The translations under genes and the position numbers were made by a program. 64,000 nt of DNA from Mucilaginibacter sp. JRF (GTDB lineage: Bacteria; Bacteroidota; Bacteroidia; Sphingobacteriales; Sphingobacteriaceae), in the NCBI RefSeq assembly GCF_015223065.1, contig NZ_JADFBY010000001.1, positions 186,001 to 250,000 of the forward strand, in the 5' to 3' direction. Positions 9,201 to 18,688 of the stretch are shown one piece after another. The notes under the pieces were generated by a model. It did no database searches. It saw nothing but the letters and a program-made list of their open reading frames with translations, and was not told where the DNA came from. Each line of letters opens with the position of its first letter. Within the stretch, counting starts at the first letter, position 1.

Positions 9201-10381
9201 AGGTGCTGATTGAAATTGCCGATACCGGCTGCGGCATCCCCGAAACTACGGGCGAAAAGCTATACGATCGTTTTTACCAGGAGCCGGGCATCAACAACTC
9301 GCTAAAGGGTGGCTTTGGTATAGGTTTATACATTGTGCGCACTTTTATTGAAAAACATAAAGGCACCATCAACTACCAAAGCAAGGTAGATAAGGGAACA
9401 ATATTCACCATAATGCTGCCAAAAGGTAAAGCGCATTTAGCTGAGTGTGAGGTGATAGAGGATGTAAACACCCGGTCGGAGTTTTTGAAAGAACTGATAG
9501 AGGATGAGATAACCGCTAACGCAAAAGTGGAAGCAGCCGAAGAATTATTGTTTGATGATAAGCTGGCATCAGATGTAAAAACGCTTCTGCTGATCGATGA
9601 TAACGACGATGTGCGTGAGTATCTGAAACAGATATTTAAACTGGAATATCGCATTTACGAAGCCGATAATGGTGAGGATGGTTTGCGTTTAGTGCGCGAA
9701 TACCTGCCCGATTTGGTGGTGAGTGATGTGATGATGCAGGGCATGAGCGGTATTGAACTTTGCAGCGTGATGAAAGAGGATGTAGCTATTTCGCATATCC
9801 CAATTATACTACTCACCGCCAGTTCATCGCCCGAAATTAAGTTGAAAGGCATTGAGGGTGGTGCCGACGATTACATCAGCAAACCTTTTGAAAAGGAGAT
9901 ATTAAAGGCGCGTGTAGCCAGCATACTTAAAAGTAAAAATCACCTGCAAAAGTATTTTTATAACGAGGTTACCCTCAACACCAACAACCTGCGCATATCT
10001 GCCGAGTACAAGGAGTTTCTGGATAACTGCATCAGCGTGGTTGATAAGCACATTACCGATCCTGATTTTAACATACAGGTATTGGCCGATGAGATAGGCA
10101 TGTCGCGCTCTAATCTGTTTAAAAGGATCAAGTCCATTTCGGGGCAATCATCCAACAGCTTTATCCGGTTCATCCGCCTGCGTAAAGCCGCCGAAATATT
10201 CATCAACACCGATAACACCATTTTAGAAACCTCGTACCTGGTAGGTATTAATGATCCTAAGTATTTCAGGGAGCAGTTCAACAAACTGTTTAACATGAAT
10301 CCATCGCAGTACATAAAAAAGTACCGCAAAAATTTCTCAAACAACCTTGCTGTTAATCCTGATTTGGTTCGGTATAGGTAA
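6251..10381 (+). CDS. Hybrid two-component system regulator (HTCS) of the galactan locus
   Basis: A 1376-residue one-protein signalling system that senses an oligosaccharide in the periplasm and activates the adjacent locus. In order: signal peptide (1-24), a long array of beta-propeller repeats (about 40-690, recurring DxxGxLWVGT), a Y_Y_Y domain (about 700-785), one membrane helix (about 788-810), HisKA with phospho-acceptor His847 in SHEFRTPL, HATPase (DTGCGIP and GFGIGLY boxes), a receiver domain with Asp1159 in VVSDVMM and a KPF lysine, then an AraC-type helix-turn-helix (about 1260-1365). All catalytic residues are present, so it appears functional. Its place between the enzymes and SusC is typical for the regulator of its own locus. 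A strong terminator follows. Confidence 0.95.
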   Translation: MRKLLSCIVCLVHALVFCITAQAQVWRASLNKVNAPGNYALKTYTTNDGLPSKTTTCAFTDKRGFLWVGSENGLCKFDGYTFKTFVTIPGDSTTITSNYVNAIVEDSKGRLWVGTMDGLNLFDPLTEKFVRFYHDDKDGHSLSNNKIWSLLADTKGRIWVGTDDGFNQYNEGSHKFTVYQPEAASATAMKGKSVNAIVEDKQGNLWLGNWSSGLNKFDVKTKKFSNYQQSYTAGDKNPNDVWSLCYDEQGRIWVGTYWKGLFCFDPLTEKFTSYSCTAGKNSSVFSIMAAGKNSLLIGGSEHYYWLNTTNKTWQLLPDIANFSNGSSYTDTNGIIWICSNTGLTKIDRGQYKFNLFKLALGQRPVKAMLVADSSLWIGTNNGLFRYDYRNGKDQAYFHSKANGALHSDDIIKLYRDSKGQIWVLTENGFDRYDQQANKFIHHEHHSAIGSLFNEDVFRDIIEVEPGEYWLATDAGLKIFNSNTGKFTHYYNQKNNKYSISNNHVYSLLKDGNNTVWIGTYGGGLNRFDRRSGRFYSYTANNNVKGNISNNIIKTIFPDSRGNLWVCTPDGLNRFDKKKGTFEVYSRRDGFASNVFNDITEDKAGNIWVLTEKGASVLDPVKKEVKNFDEADGLFVNSVMYNDKRNGIYLAGNDGVICFDPLKIRYNDHVPPVYFSDFQVFNKTVIPGPDAPLKENLNLAGEVRLNYHQSVFSVEFVGLSFTHPEKNEYAYKLQGFDKKWNYVGRQRKATYTNLNPGTYTLLVRGSNNDGVWNKAGSRLIITILPPWYLTWWAYAAYTLAAIGAIYAYISYRDRQARLEYEIKISHIENEKEKELNEKKLSFFTNISHEFRTPLTLIINPVKELLYRDDKNVDTTNLNVVYRNARRLLGLVDQLLLFRKADLKADSLKVSNLNAVNLSKEVFLCFSHQARSKNIRFDFNTNTDAVELYADREKLEIVLFNLLSNAIKFTPDGGRVGFTIKDRGSEVLIEIADTGCGIPETTGEKLYDRFYQEPGINNSLKGGFGIGLYIVRTFIEKHKGTINYQSKVDKGTIFTIMLPKGKAHLAECEVIEDVNTRSEFLKELIEDEITANAKVEAAEELLFDDKLASDVKTLLLIDDNDDVREYLKQIFKLEYRIYEADNGEDGLRLVREYLPDLVVSDVMMQGMSGIELCSVMKEDVAISHIPIILLTASSSPEIKLKGIEGGADDYISKPFEKEILKARVASILKSKNHLQKYFYNEVTLNTNNLRISAEYKEFLDNCISVVDKHITDPDFNIQVLADEIGMSRSNLFKRIKSISGQSSNSFIRFIRLRKAAEIFINTDNTILETSYLVGINDPKYFREQFNKLFNMNPSQYIKKYRKNFSNNLAVNPDLVRYR

Positions 10382-10428
10382 TGTGTTGATAGTTAGTGTT
10401 TAATATTGTTTTTCGTAATAAACAGGCA

Positions 10429-10460
10429 GGGGGTAAATTATCAGTTTACCCCCTTTTTTT
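10429..10460 (+). terminator. Terminator after the HTCS gene
   Basis: GGGGGTAAA (10429-10437) pairs with TTTACCCCC (10445-10453) around a 7-base loop, followed by eight T. It separates the regulator transcript from SusC/SusD. Confidence 0.9.
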
Positions 10461-10624
10461 TGCTTATTGTCCCCTTTTTGAGGAGCGTTTTTAATACCAA
10501 CTTAGCTTCATAAACCTAAAATAACCGCTAAGCTTTTTCTGGCAGATGATGAGTTACAGGCTTAAGCCCGGCCACTGCTTTAGCGCGGATATTTTACCAA
10601 TTATTAATTTTTTAATAACCTTTT

Positions 10625-13600
10625 ATGAGCATGAGAAAAAATCTACAGAACCAGTTATCGCCTCCATGTTTATCGTCAAAAGCAGCTTTGGCTATCGCCA
10701 TCCTGTCGCTTTCGGTAGCAGCAGTGAGGCCGGTGCATGCCGCTGTAATTAACCCGCTACACCGTGTTAATGCCACCGTAAACAAATTTGCCGTAAGCGG
10801 TACCGTAACTGATGAAAAAGGCGCGCCGCTACCCGGCGTTAGCGTTACGGTAAAAGGCACAACCATAGGCACCGTAACTGATGTTAATGGTAAGTACACC
10901 ATACAAGCCAATAGCGAAAGCGATGTGCTGGTGTTCTCATTCATCGGCTACCAGAGTATGGAGAAACCAATTGGCGGCAGCGCCAAACTAAACGTGCAGC
11001 TTATTGCCGATAACCAGGCGCTTAACGAGGTGGTAGTAGTAGGTTACGGTACGCAAAAAAAAGCCACCCTAACGGGTTCTATTTCGCAGGTTAAAGGTTC
11101 GGATCTGGTAAAGAGCCCGCAGCCCAACCTTTCAAACTCACTGGCTGGTCGTTTTTCGGGTGTGGTTATCAATAACCGCAGTGGTGAGCCGGGTTACGAT
11201 GGCTCGAACATTAACATTCGTGGTTTGGCCACAACAGGCAGCAACAGCGTATTGGTAGTTGTTGATGGTGTGCCGGGCCAGATAGGTGGTTTAGAGCGTT
11301 TAGATCCTAACGATGTGGAAAGCGTATCGGTACTAAAGGATGCATCTGCAGCCATATACGGTAACCGTGCGGCCAACGGTGTTATATTGGTAACTACCAA
11401 GCGTGGTAAAACCGGTAAGCCATCCATCAACTATAGCTTTAATCAGGGCTTTAGCTCGCCAACGCGTTTACCAAAAATGGCCGACGCGGCAACCTACGCC
11501 CAGATCATGAATGAGATAGTTTATGATTCTAATCCATCCGGCGGGCTTAACCAGTCGTACACCGAGGAGCAGATACAAATGTTTAGGGATGGCTCAAACC
11601 CGCTACTATACCCTAATACGGATTGGATAGATCAAACCCTTAAAAAGGTTGCCTTGCAAAACCAGCAAAACCTATCTATAAGCGGCGGTAACGAGAATGT
11701 GAAGTATTATACCTCACTGGGTACTATCTATCAGGATGGTATTTACAAAGAAGGTGTTACCAAGTACAAACAGTACAACTTCCGTTCAAATGTTGATGCG
11801 AACATTTCAAGCCGTTTAAAGGTAGGTTTATCACTATCGGGCAGGCAGGAGAACAGGTTGTTCCCGCAGGTAGGGGCCGGAGATGTATTTCGCTCAATAT
11901 ATCGCGCTAAGCCAATAATAGCGGCTTATTACCCTAACGGATTACCAACAACCGGTATCGAAAATAATAACCCGGCAGTGCAGGTTACTGATATTGGCGG
12001 TACGGTTGATAACCCAACACAGGTATTTAACGGTATACTTCGTGGTAGTTTCCTGATACCGGGTGTTGAAGGCTTATCATTAGATGGTTTTTACTCTGTT
12101 GATAAATCTAACATCTTTAATAAGAATTTCTCAAAGCCTTACGTGCTTTACAGTTACACCCCATCAACCGATACTTATAACTCGGTAATAACGGGTGGTA
12201 ACAACCAAAGGGCAATGCTTACCGAAAGTCATACCAATCAATCGCTCATTACATCCAACATCAAACTGAATTTTGCCCGTAAATTTGGCAAGCACGATCT
12301 GAATACGTTTGTGGCTTATGAGGAAAGCAAAAACCATTTGGAGTATTTTGACGCGCAGCGTTTCAACTTCCTGTCAACACAATTGCCTGAGCTATCGCAA
12401 GGTGGTACAGCTGCTACCGATTATTTAAACTCGGGCTACAGCACCAACTATACCCGCCGAAGCGTGATAAGCCGCCTGGCCTATAATTACGATGAAAAGT
12501 ATTTGTTTGAAGGCCAGTTACGTATTGATGGTTCATCCATATTTCCTGAAGGCAAACGCTGGGGTTATTTCCCATCGGCATCAGCTGCATGGCGTATCTC
12601 AAAAGAGGATTGGTTTAAAAACAACGTAAAAGCAATTAACGATCTGAAGATCCGTGCATCATACGGTTCGCTGGGTAATGATAACGTTAACAATTTCCAA
12701 TACTTTGATAACTATACCCTGGTGGGTAATGGCTTTGTGGCCAGCGTACCGGGTAGTGGCAGCTCAACCATACAATCGGGCGTAAACCTGGTTAAACTGG
12801 CAAACCCTAACATTACCTGGGAGGTTGCCCGCAAGCTTGATCTTGGTATTAACGCCATATTATTCAACAACTTTACGGTTGAGGCTATTTACTTCCAGCA
12901 AAAACGTTCGTCAATACTGGCTAACCGTAATGCTTCGGTACCGGCAACATCAGGTATAGTAAACCCATTTGGCGCTGATCCGCTGGTACCGTCAGAAAAT
13001 ATAGGTAAAGTAAACAGCACCGGTTTTGAGGCTACTTTAGGTTACAACTCCAGCAATAAAGATTTTAACTGGGGCATATCAGGTAACATCACCTTAGCCA
13101 AAAGCAAGATTATATTTATTGACGAAGCAAGCGGCACGCTGGACTATCAGCGCCAAACCGGATTGCCTTTGAATACTTACCTGCTTTACAACGCGATAGG
13201 TATATTCCGTACCCAGGCTGATCTGGATAACTATCCGCACGTTACAGGCGCTAAGGTTGGTGATTTGATCTATGAGGATTACAACAATGATGGCCAGATA
13301 ACAGCCGACGACCAAACCCGTACCAAATACGGTAACATACCGCAAATAACTTACGGCTTTACCATGAACGCGTCGTACAAAAACTTTGATCTGTCCTTAC
13401 TGTTCTCAGGGCAATCGCAGGTTAGCCAGTACGTATTGCCGGAGGCCGGTAGCGTAGGTAACTTTTACAGCAGCTGGGCCGATAACCGTTACAGCCCAAC
13501 AAACACTTCGGGCACATTCCCTCGCGTAACCGAGCGTGCATCAAACGCTATAAGCGGTGGTTTGTATAACAGTACCTTCTGGCTTAACAATGCTTCGTTT

Positions 13601-13810
13601 TTGCGCCTTAAAAATGTTGAGTTAGGCTACAATGTGCAGGCACCATTCCTGTCAAAGATCAGTATATCTAACTTAAGGATCTATGCCAGCGCGTTCAACT
13701 TGTTCACCATCACCAAGGTGAAAGATTATGATCCGGAAGGCTCAAGCGGCAGCGGCCAGTTCTATCCGCAACAGCGAATTATCAATTTAGGTGCAAGTGT
13801 TAAATTTTAA
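10625..13810 (+). CDS. SusC-family TonB-dependent outer-membrane transporter
   Basis: A 1061-residue outer-membrane importer for oligosaccharides, powered through TonB/ExbBD. A signal peptide (about 1-38, ending VHA) is followed by a carboxypeptidase-like regulatory domain (about 54-130, GTVTDEKGAPLPGVSV), a TonB-box-like segment (NEVVVVGYG), a plug (about 145-255, with VLKDASAAIYG and ANGVILVTTK) and a long 22-stranded barrel ending in an aromatic-type terminus (ASVKF). The ATG at 10625 is used here; the ATG at 10631 is equally possible. The stop codon overlaps the SusD start by one base, so the pair is translationally coupled. With GH35 and GH53 downstream, the cargo is probably galacto-oligosaccharides. 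Confidence 0.94.
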   Translation: MSMRKNLQNQLSPPCLSSKAALAIAILSLSVAAVRPVHAAVINPLHRVNATVNKFAVSGTVTDEKGAPLPGVSVTVKGTTIGTVTDVNGKYTIQANSESDVLVFSFIGYQSMEKPIGGSAKLNVQLIADNQALNEVVVVGYGTQKKATLTGSISQVKGSDLVKSPQPNLSNSLAGRFSGVVINNRSGEPGYDGSNINIRGLATTGSNSVLVVVDGVPGQIGGLERLDPNDVESVSVLKDASAAIYGNRAANGVILVTTKRGKTGKPSINYSFNQGFSSPTRLPKMADAATYAQIMNEIVYDSNPSGGLNQSYTEEQIQMFRDGSNPLLYPNTDWIDQTLKKVALQNQQNLSISGGNENVKYYTSLGTIYQDGIYKEGVTKYKQYNFRSNVDANISSRLKVGLSLSGRQENRLFPQVGAGDVFRSIYRAKPIIAAYYPNGLPTTGIENNNPAVQVTDIGGTVDNPTQVFNGILRGSFLIPGVEGLSLDGFYSVDKSNIFNKNFSKPYVLYSYTPSTDTYNSVITGGNNQRAMLTESHTNQSLITSNIKLNFARKFGKHDLNTFVAYEESKNHLEYFDAQRFNFLSTQLPELSQGGTAATDYLNSGYSTNYTRRSVISRLAYNYDEKYLFEGQLRIDGSSIFPEGKRWGYFPSASAAWRISKEDWFKNNVKAINDLKIRASYGSLGNDNVNNFQYFDNYTLVGNGFVASVPGSGSSTIQSGVNLVKLANPNITWEVARKLDLGINAILFNNFTVEAIYFQQKRSSILANRNASVPATSGIVNPFGADPLVPSENIGKVNSTGFEATLGYNSSNKDFNWGISGNITLAKSKIIFIDEASGTLDYQRQTGLPLNTYLLYNAIGIFRTQADLDNYPHVTGAKVGDLIYEDYNNDGQITADDQTRTKYGNIPQITYGFTMNASYKNFDLSLLFSGQSQVSQYVLPEAGSVGNFYSSWADNRYSPTNTSGTFPRVTERASNAISGGLYNSTFWLNNASFLRLKNVELGYNVQAPFLSKISISNLRIYASAFNLFTITKVKDYDPEGSSGSGQFYPQQRIINLGASVKF

Positions 13811-15516
13811 TGCAGTACAACATGAAATCAAGATATAACAAATTGCTGTGGATGGCCATATGTGCAACGGCGTTCACGGCTTGTAAAAAAGACTTTTTAG
13901 ATATTCAGCCTACGGACAGGATAGCCACATCATCCATCGAATCGGACACGGCTGTGTTTGAGGCTTACGTAACCAACCGCTATATAGGTGCTAAATTGCA
14001 GGATAAAGAGGCTGATGGCTCGAACCCCGGTTTTGGCCGTGGCTTTGAGTACAGCATGATGAGTTCATATACCGATGAATCCATCTATAATAATGATGAT
14101 GGTAGCTGGTTGATACAACGTGGGCAGCTGGCTCCTGAGAATTTGGGCAGCGCCGGCGCGTTGTGGGGCCGTAGCTATCGCAGCATTCGCGAGTGTAACT
14201 ATGCCTTGAGTATTTTACCTAAACTGCAAATGAGCGAGGGCCACAAAACACGATTGGATGGTGAACTGAAATTCATCCGCGCATTCCGTTATCACGATTT
14301 GATACGTAATTATGGCCGTGTGGTATTGATGGGCGACAGGGTAGTGAATTTGAATGATGACTTGCAGGATGCCACCCTGTTTCAGCGTGCCGCTATAAAG
14401 GATGGTATTGACTACGCCGTAGCGCAGCTTGATGAAGCCGCCGCCGAACTGCCATTGAACAATGATGGTACCTGGCTGCTTGGCCGTGCTACTAAAGGCG
14501 CCGCGCTTGCATTAAAAGCGAGGTTGTTATTGTATGCGGCAAGTCCGTTATATAACACCGGTACCTGGGCCGCTGCCGCTACTGCCGCACAGGATGTTAT
14601 CGCCCTTAATAAATACGGTATTTACGCGGGCGGATATCGTAACATGTTCCTGATCAACGAAACCAACGAGGTGATATTTGAGCGCTTATTTACCAAGAAT
14701 GCTAACCATACCCACCTTGAAATTGCCAATGGCCCTAATGGCTACGGCGGTTGGGCGGGCAATACACCTGTGCAAAACCTGGTTGATGATTATGAGATGG
14801 CCAATGGTAAACCAATTACCGATGCTACATCAGGTTACAATGCCCAGGCTCCTTACGTAGGCCGTGATCCGCGTTTTTACGCCACCATTTTATACAATGG
14901 CGCAGCATATCGCGAACGTAATATCGAAACATTTGTACCCGGCGGCCGTGATAGCCGCGATGGTATTGATAACTGGAATACCACCAAAACAGGCTATTAC
15001 CTTAAAAAATTCATGAATGATGAATACCCGCTGCAAAACCCATGGGGTAATGCCGGTTTTCAGCCATGGATATATATGCGCTACGCCGAGGTGTTGCTAA
15101 ATTTTGCCGAGGCAGCCAACGAAGCTTACGGACCGGATGCGGTACCAAGCGGGGCTACCATGTCGGCAAGGCAGGCGGTTAACATGATACGCCAGCGCCC
15201 AAGCGTGGTGATGCCTGATATTGCCGCTGGCATCAGCCAGGGTGATATGCGCGAGGCCATTCGCCGTGAGCGCCGTGTTGAGCTGGCTTTTGAGGAGCAT
15301 CGCTTTTACGATGTTCGCCGTTGGATGATAGCTAATACTACTGAAAATGCACCTGCTGCCGGTATAACCATTACCCAAAGCGGTACCGGATTTACTTACA
15401 CACCTAAAGTTGCCCTTGATGGCCGCCACTTTGAAACCAAGCACTATTGGTTGCCAATACCGAGAACTGAAATTCAGGCTTCGGGTGGTCAGTTACAGCA
15501 AAACGACGGGTATTAG
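13810..15516 (+). CDS. SusD/RagB-family outer-membrane glycan-binding lipoprotein
   Basis: A 568-residue surface lipoprotein that caps the SusC transporter and binds glycan. The lipobox is FTAC, with Cys25 acylated after processing. The TPR-like SusD fold is shown by KKDFLDIQPTDRI near the start, an N-terminal helical region, and the C-terminal RRERRVELAFEEHRFYDVRRW signature split over about residues 475-497. The first ATG overlaps the SusC stop (TAATG); an ATG four codons later gives a more standard signal peptide and is the likelier biological start. A hairpin terminator follows, so GH35 has its own transcript or depends on read-through. Confidence 0.93.
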   Translation: MQYNMKSRYNKLLWMAICATAFTACKKDFLDIQPTDRIATSSIESDTAVFEAYVTNRYIGAKLQDKEADGSNPGFGRGFEYSMMSSYTDESIYNNDDGSWLIQRGQLAPENLGSAGALWGRSYRSIRECNYALSILPKLQMSEGHKTRLDGELKFIRAFRYHDLIRNYGRVVLMGDRVVNLNDDLQDATLFQRAAIKDGIDYAVAQLDEAAAELPLNNDGTWLLGRATKGAALALKARLLLYAASPLYNTGTWAAAATAAQDVIALNKYGIYAGGYRNMFLINETNEVIFERLFTKNANHTHLEIANGPNGYGGWAGNTPVQNLVDDYEMANGKPITDATSGYNAQAPYVGRDPRFYATILYNGAAYRERNIETFVPGGRDSRDGIDNWNTTKTGYYLKKFMNDEYPLQNPWGNAGFQPWIYMRYAEVLLNFAEAANEAYGPDAVPSGATMSARQAVNMIRQRPSVVMPDIAAGISQGDMREAIRRERRVELAFEEHRFYDVRRWMIANTTENAPAAGITITQSGTGFTYTPKVALDGRHFETKHYWLPIPRTEIQASGGQLQQNDGY

Positions 15517-15532
15517 TAAGTTGGTTGGATGA

Positions 15533-15565
15533 GGGTCGGAGCCAAGGCTCCGGCCCTTTATTTTG
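15533..15565 (+). terminator. Terminator after SusC/SusD
   Basis: GGGTCGGAGCC and GGCTCCGGCCC form an 11-base-pair stem (15533-15556, one mismatch) with a two-base loop, followed by a T-rich stretch. Confidence 0.85.
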
Positions 15566-15642
15566 CCTGTTTGACAACCCGTGTCATCCGCATAAAAAAC
15601 AAAACCATTTAAATTATTCCATCATTTTTTAACCCGATACTT

Positions 15643-17478
15643 ATGAAGCGATCTTTCTGCTCGTTATTAATGTGCCTGCTTGTCGCCTCGCTGCTGGGCG
15701 GATGCTCGACCGAAAAAAAGCAGCAACATACCTTTGCATTAGGCGATAGCACTTTTATACTTGATGGCAAGCCATTCCAGATCATATCCGGCGAGATGCA
15801 CTATCCGCGTGTTCCGCGCGAGGCCTGGCGCTCGCGCATGAAGATGGCCAAGGCTATGGGCCTGAATACCATTGGCACCTACGTGTTCTGGAACCTGCAC
15901 GAACCCAATAAGGATCAGTATGATTTTACCGGCAATAACGATGTTGCCGAATTTGTACGCATAGCGCAGGAGGAAGGCCTGTGGGTGGTGTTACGCCCAA
16001 GCCCTTACGTATGCGCCGAGTGGGAATTTGGCGGCTACCCGTACTGGCTGCAAAAGGAAAAAGGCCTTGAAGTACGCAGCAAGGAAAAGCAATATTTAAA
16101 GGAATACCGCGAGTACATTAACGAGGTAGGCAAACAACTTGCTCCGCTACAAGTAAATCACGGTGGTAACATCCTGATGGTACAGGTGGAGAATGAGTAT
16201 GGATCATACGGTAGCGATAAGGAGTATCTGAAAATAAACGAGCAGATGTTCCGCGAAGCCGGATTTGATGGCATACTTTCAACCTGCGACCCGGTGCCTG
16301 CGCTTGAAGGCGGCCATTTGCCTGGTCTGCTGCCCGGCGTTAATGGTATTGATAACCCTAAACAGGTTAAGGAACTGGTTAACAAATACAATAAAGGCAA
16401 AGGCCCTTATTTTGTTGCCGAATGGTACCCGGCCTGGTTTGACTGGTGGGGCACACCGCACCATACCGTACCGGCTAAGGATTATGTTAATCGTTTAGAT
16501 TCAGCCTTAAAAGGTGGCATCTCCATCAATATGTATATGTTTCATGGTGGTACCACGCGTGGTTTCATGAATGGCGCTAATTATAAGGACACTACGCCTT
16601 ACGAGCCACAGATAAGCAGTTATGATTACGATGCCCCGTTGGATGAGGCCGGTAACGCTACCGATAAATTCATGCAATTCAGGGAGGTGATCAAAAAGAA
16701 TTTACCTGCCGATCAGCAATTGCCTGATGTACCTGCGGCCAAACCATCAGCGGCTATGCCTGCCATTAAAATTCAGAAACAGGTTAGTGTGTTCAACGTT
16801 TTGGGTACGCCTAAAGAGAATAAAACCCCGTTTACATTTGAGGATATGAACCAGCCTTACGGTTATGTGCTGTATCGCTCAACGGTAAAAGGTGGCAGCA
16901 AGACTTTATTGAAGATCAAGGATCTGCGCGATTACGGTGTGGTATTCATCAATGGTAAAAAAGTAGGTATGCTCGACAGACGTTTGGCGCAGGACAGTAT
17001 GCAGGTAACTCTGCCTGCCGGTGATGTAACGCTTGAAATATTGGTTGAAAACATGGGTCGTATCAATTTTGGCCCGTACCTGCTAAAAAATAAGAAAGGT
17101 ATTACCGAAGCGGTATTGCTTAACGGCCAGCCGGTTTATAATTGGAAAATGTTCCAATTACCGTTTGATCAGGTTGATGCCACTAAAATAAGTGGTGATA
17201 AACCAGTTGCCGATCAGCCGGTATTGAAGTATGCTGAGTTTAACCTGGATAAGCCACAGGATAGCTATCTGGATATGCGCAAGTGGGGTAAGGGTGTGGT
17301 TTGGATAAATGGGCATAACCTTGGCCGTTACTGGAGCATTGGCCCTCAGCAAACCATATATGTACCTGCCGAGTGGCTTAAACAAGGCAAGAACGAGGTG
17401 GTGGTATTTGAACTCATCAAACCAGACCAAACCGAGCTTACAAGTTTAGCCAAGCCTATACTTAGCGAGCTGAAGTAA
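15643..17478 (+). CDS. Glycoside hydrolase family 35 beta-galactosidase (lipoprotein)
   Basis: A 611-residue exo-beta-galactosidase that releases terminal galactose from galactan or arabinogalactan oligosaccharides. The signal ends in LLGGC (Cys21), so it is membrane-anchored, either periplasmic or on the surface. The TIM barrel (about 35-345) has acid/base Glu185 in VQVENEYGSYG and nucleophile Glu260 in VAEWYPAW. Two jelly-roll domains follow (about 390-600), with the typical GKGVVWINGHNLGRYWSIGP motif. Length and domain order match bacterial and animal GH35 enzymes. It lies between two terminators and reads in the direction of the SusCD genes. Confidence 0.94.
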   Translation: MKRSFCSLLMCLLVASLLGGCSTEKKQQHTFALGDSTFILDGKPFQIISGEMHYPRVPREAWRSRMKMAKAMGLNTIGTYVFWNLHEPNKDQYDFTGNNDVAEFVRIAQEEGLWVVLRPSPYVCAEWEFGGYPYWLQKEKGLEVRSKEKQYLKEYREYINEVGKQLAPLQVNHGGNILMVQVENEYGSYGSDKEYLKINEQMFREAGFDGILSTCDPVPALEGGHLPGLLPGVNGIDNPKQVKELVNKYNKGKGPYFVAEWYPAWFDWWGTPHHTVPAKDYVNRLDSALKGGISINMYMFHGGTTRGFMNGANYKDTTPYEPQISSYDYDAPLDEAGNATDKFMQFREVIKKNLPADQQLPDVPAAKPSAAMPAIKIQKQVSVFNVLGTPKENKTPFTFEDMNQPYGYVLYRSTVKGGSKTLLKIKDLRDYGVVFINGKKVGMLDRRLAQDSMQVTLPAGDVTLEILVENMGRINFGPYLLKNKKGITEAVLLNGQPVYNWKMFQLPFDQVDATKISGDKPVADQPVLKYAEFNLDKPQDSYLDMRKWGKGVVWINGHNLGRYWSIGPQQTIYVPAEWLKQGKNEVVVFELIKPDQTELTSLAKPILSELK

Positions 17479-17495
17479 AACATATTACCTGATAG

Positions 17496-17530
17496 AAAGC
17501 GCGATCATTAAAAAGGTCGCGCTTTTTTAT
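17496..17530 (+). terminator. Terminator after the GH35 gene
   Basis: AAAGCGCGATC and GGTCGCGCTTT form an 11-bp stem with one G-T pair, followed by a T run. It lies about 20 bases after the stop codon. Confidence 0.88.
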
Positions 17531-17643
17531 TTTGATGTATTGAATGGTAAGGATAATTCATCCGCATAAATAGTGTTAAATTAGCGGCATAATCAATTTT
17601 AACCAATCGGGTAATTTATATTGCCCGCAAACCTAAAAAAGTA

Positions 17644-18687
17644 GTGACCAGGATGTATGTATGGGTAACCTTGCTGTTTGCAGGGTTGTGGATGGCGTGT
17701 TCAAAAAATAATAGCCGGGCTGATGAACCCGCTAAACCCCAGGCAACGCTTAACGGCGGTTTCGCCAAAGGGGCTGATGTTAGTTGGTTGACCGAGATGG
17801 AGGCATCCAACATCAAATTCTACAATAATGCGGGCACTGAGCAGGATCTGTTTACCATACTGAAAGGCAAGGGCACGAATGCCATACGCTTGCGTGCCTG
17901 GGTAAACCCTGCCGATGGCTGGAATAATACCGCCGATGTGGTGAACAAAGCTACAAGGGCCAAAGCGGCAGGTATGCGCATTATGCTCGATATGCATTAT
18001 AGCGATAATTGGGCCGACCCCGGCAAGCAAACCAAACCATCCGCATGGAAAGATCTTAGCTTTGCCGAACTTAAATCAGCATTGAGTACTTACACCATCA
18101 GCGTAATGAATGCCCTTAAGGATAAAGGTATCACGCCGGAGTGGGTGCAGATAGGCAACGAAACCAACAATGGCATGCTTTGGGATGATGGCAAGGCATC
18201 CGTAAACATGAAAAACTTTGCCGAATTGATACAGGCCGGTTATATGGCAGTAAAATCAGTAAGCGTGGGTAGTAAGATTATTGTCCATTTGTCCAACGGG
18301 TTTGATAATGAAATGTACCGCTGGATGTTCGATGGCCTTAAAGCCAACGGCGCAAAGTGGGACGTGATCGGTATATCGTTATACCCAACAGCTGCTAACT
18401 GGCAAGTACTGAATGTGCAATGCCTTACTAATATGAACGATATGGTTGCCCGTTACGGCAGCCAGGTGATGGTATGCGAGGTAGGGATGCCCGCAACAGA
18501 AGTAACCGCCTCTAAAGCTTTTTTAACTGATATTATTGATAAAGTAAATTCAGTTACCGCCGCCAAAGGCCTTGGTGTGTTTTACTGGGAACCACAAGCC
18601 TACAACAGTTGGAAGGGGTATGGCCTGGGCGCGTTCGATGTTTCGGGTAAACCAACCGCCGCGCTTGATGCTTTTTTAAGGGAGTAA
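17644..18687 (+). CDS. Glycoside hydrolase family 53 endo-beta-1,4-galactanase
   Basis: A 347-residue arabinogalactan endo-beta-1,4-galactanase that cuts the beta-1,4-galactan backbone of pectic rhamnogalacturonan-I side chains. The lipoprotein signal ends WMAC, so the enzyme is anchored, probably on the cell surface. The barrel shows FAKGADVSWL near the start, acid/base Glu173 in QIGNETNNGMLW and nucleophile Glu279 in VCEVGMP. The start could be GTG at 17644 (used) or ATG at 17653, which leaves a short but adequate signal. It gives the clearest substrate clue for the whole locus. Its stop codon is one base from the stop codon of the convergent PAS gene. Confidence 0.93.
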   Translation: MTRMYVWVTLLFAGLWMACSKNNSRADEPAKPQATLNGGFAKGADVSWLTEMEASNIKFYNNAGTEQDLFTILKGKGTNAIRLRAWVNPADGWNNTADVVNKATRAKAAGMRIMLDMHYSDNWADPGKQTKPSAWKDLSFAELKSALSTYTISVMNALKDKGITPEWVQIGNETNNGMLWDDGKASVNMKNFAELIQAGYMAVKSVSVGSKIIVHLSNGFDNEMYRWMFDGLKANGAKWDVIGISLYPTAANWQVLNVQCLTNMNDMVARYGSQVMVCEVGMPATEVTASKAFLTDIIDKVNSVTAAKGLGVFYWEPQAYNSWKGYGLGAFDVSGKPTAALDAFLRE

Positions 18688-18688
18688 A

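Noticed and set aside
10546..10752. A 68-codon open frame on the plus strand
   Set aside because: It overlaps the signal-peptide region of SusC in another frame; SusC is certain and the frame has no family features.
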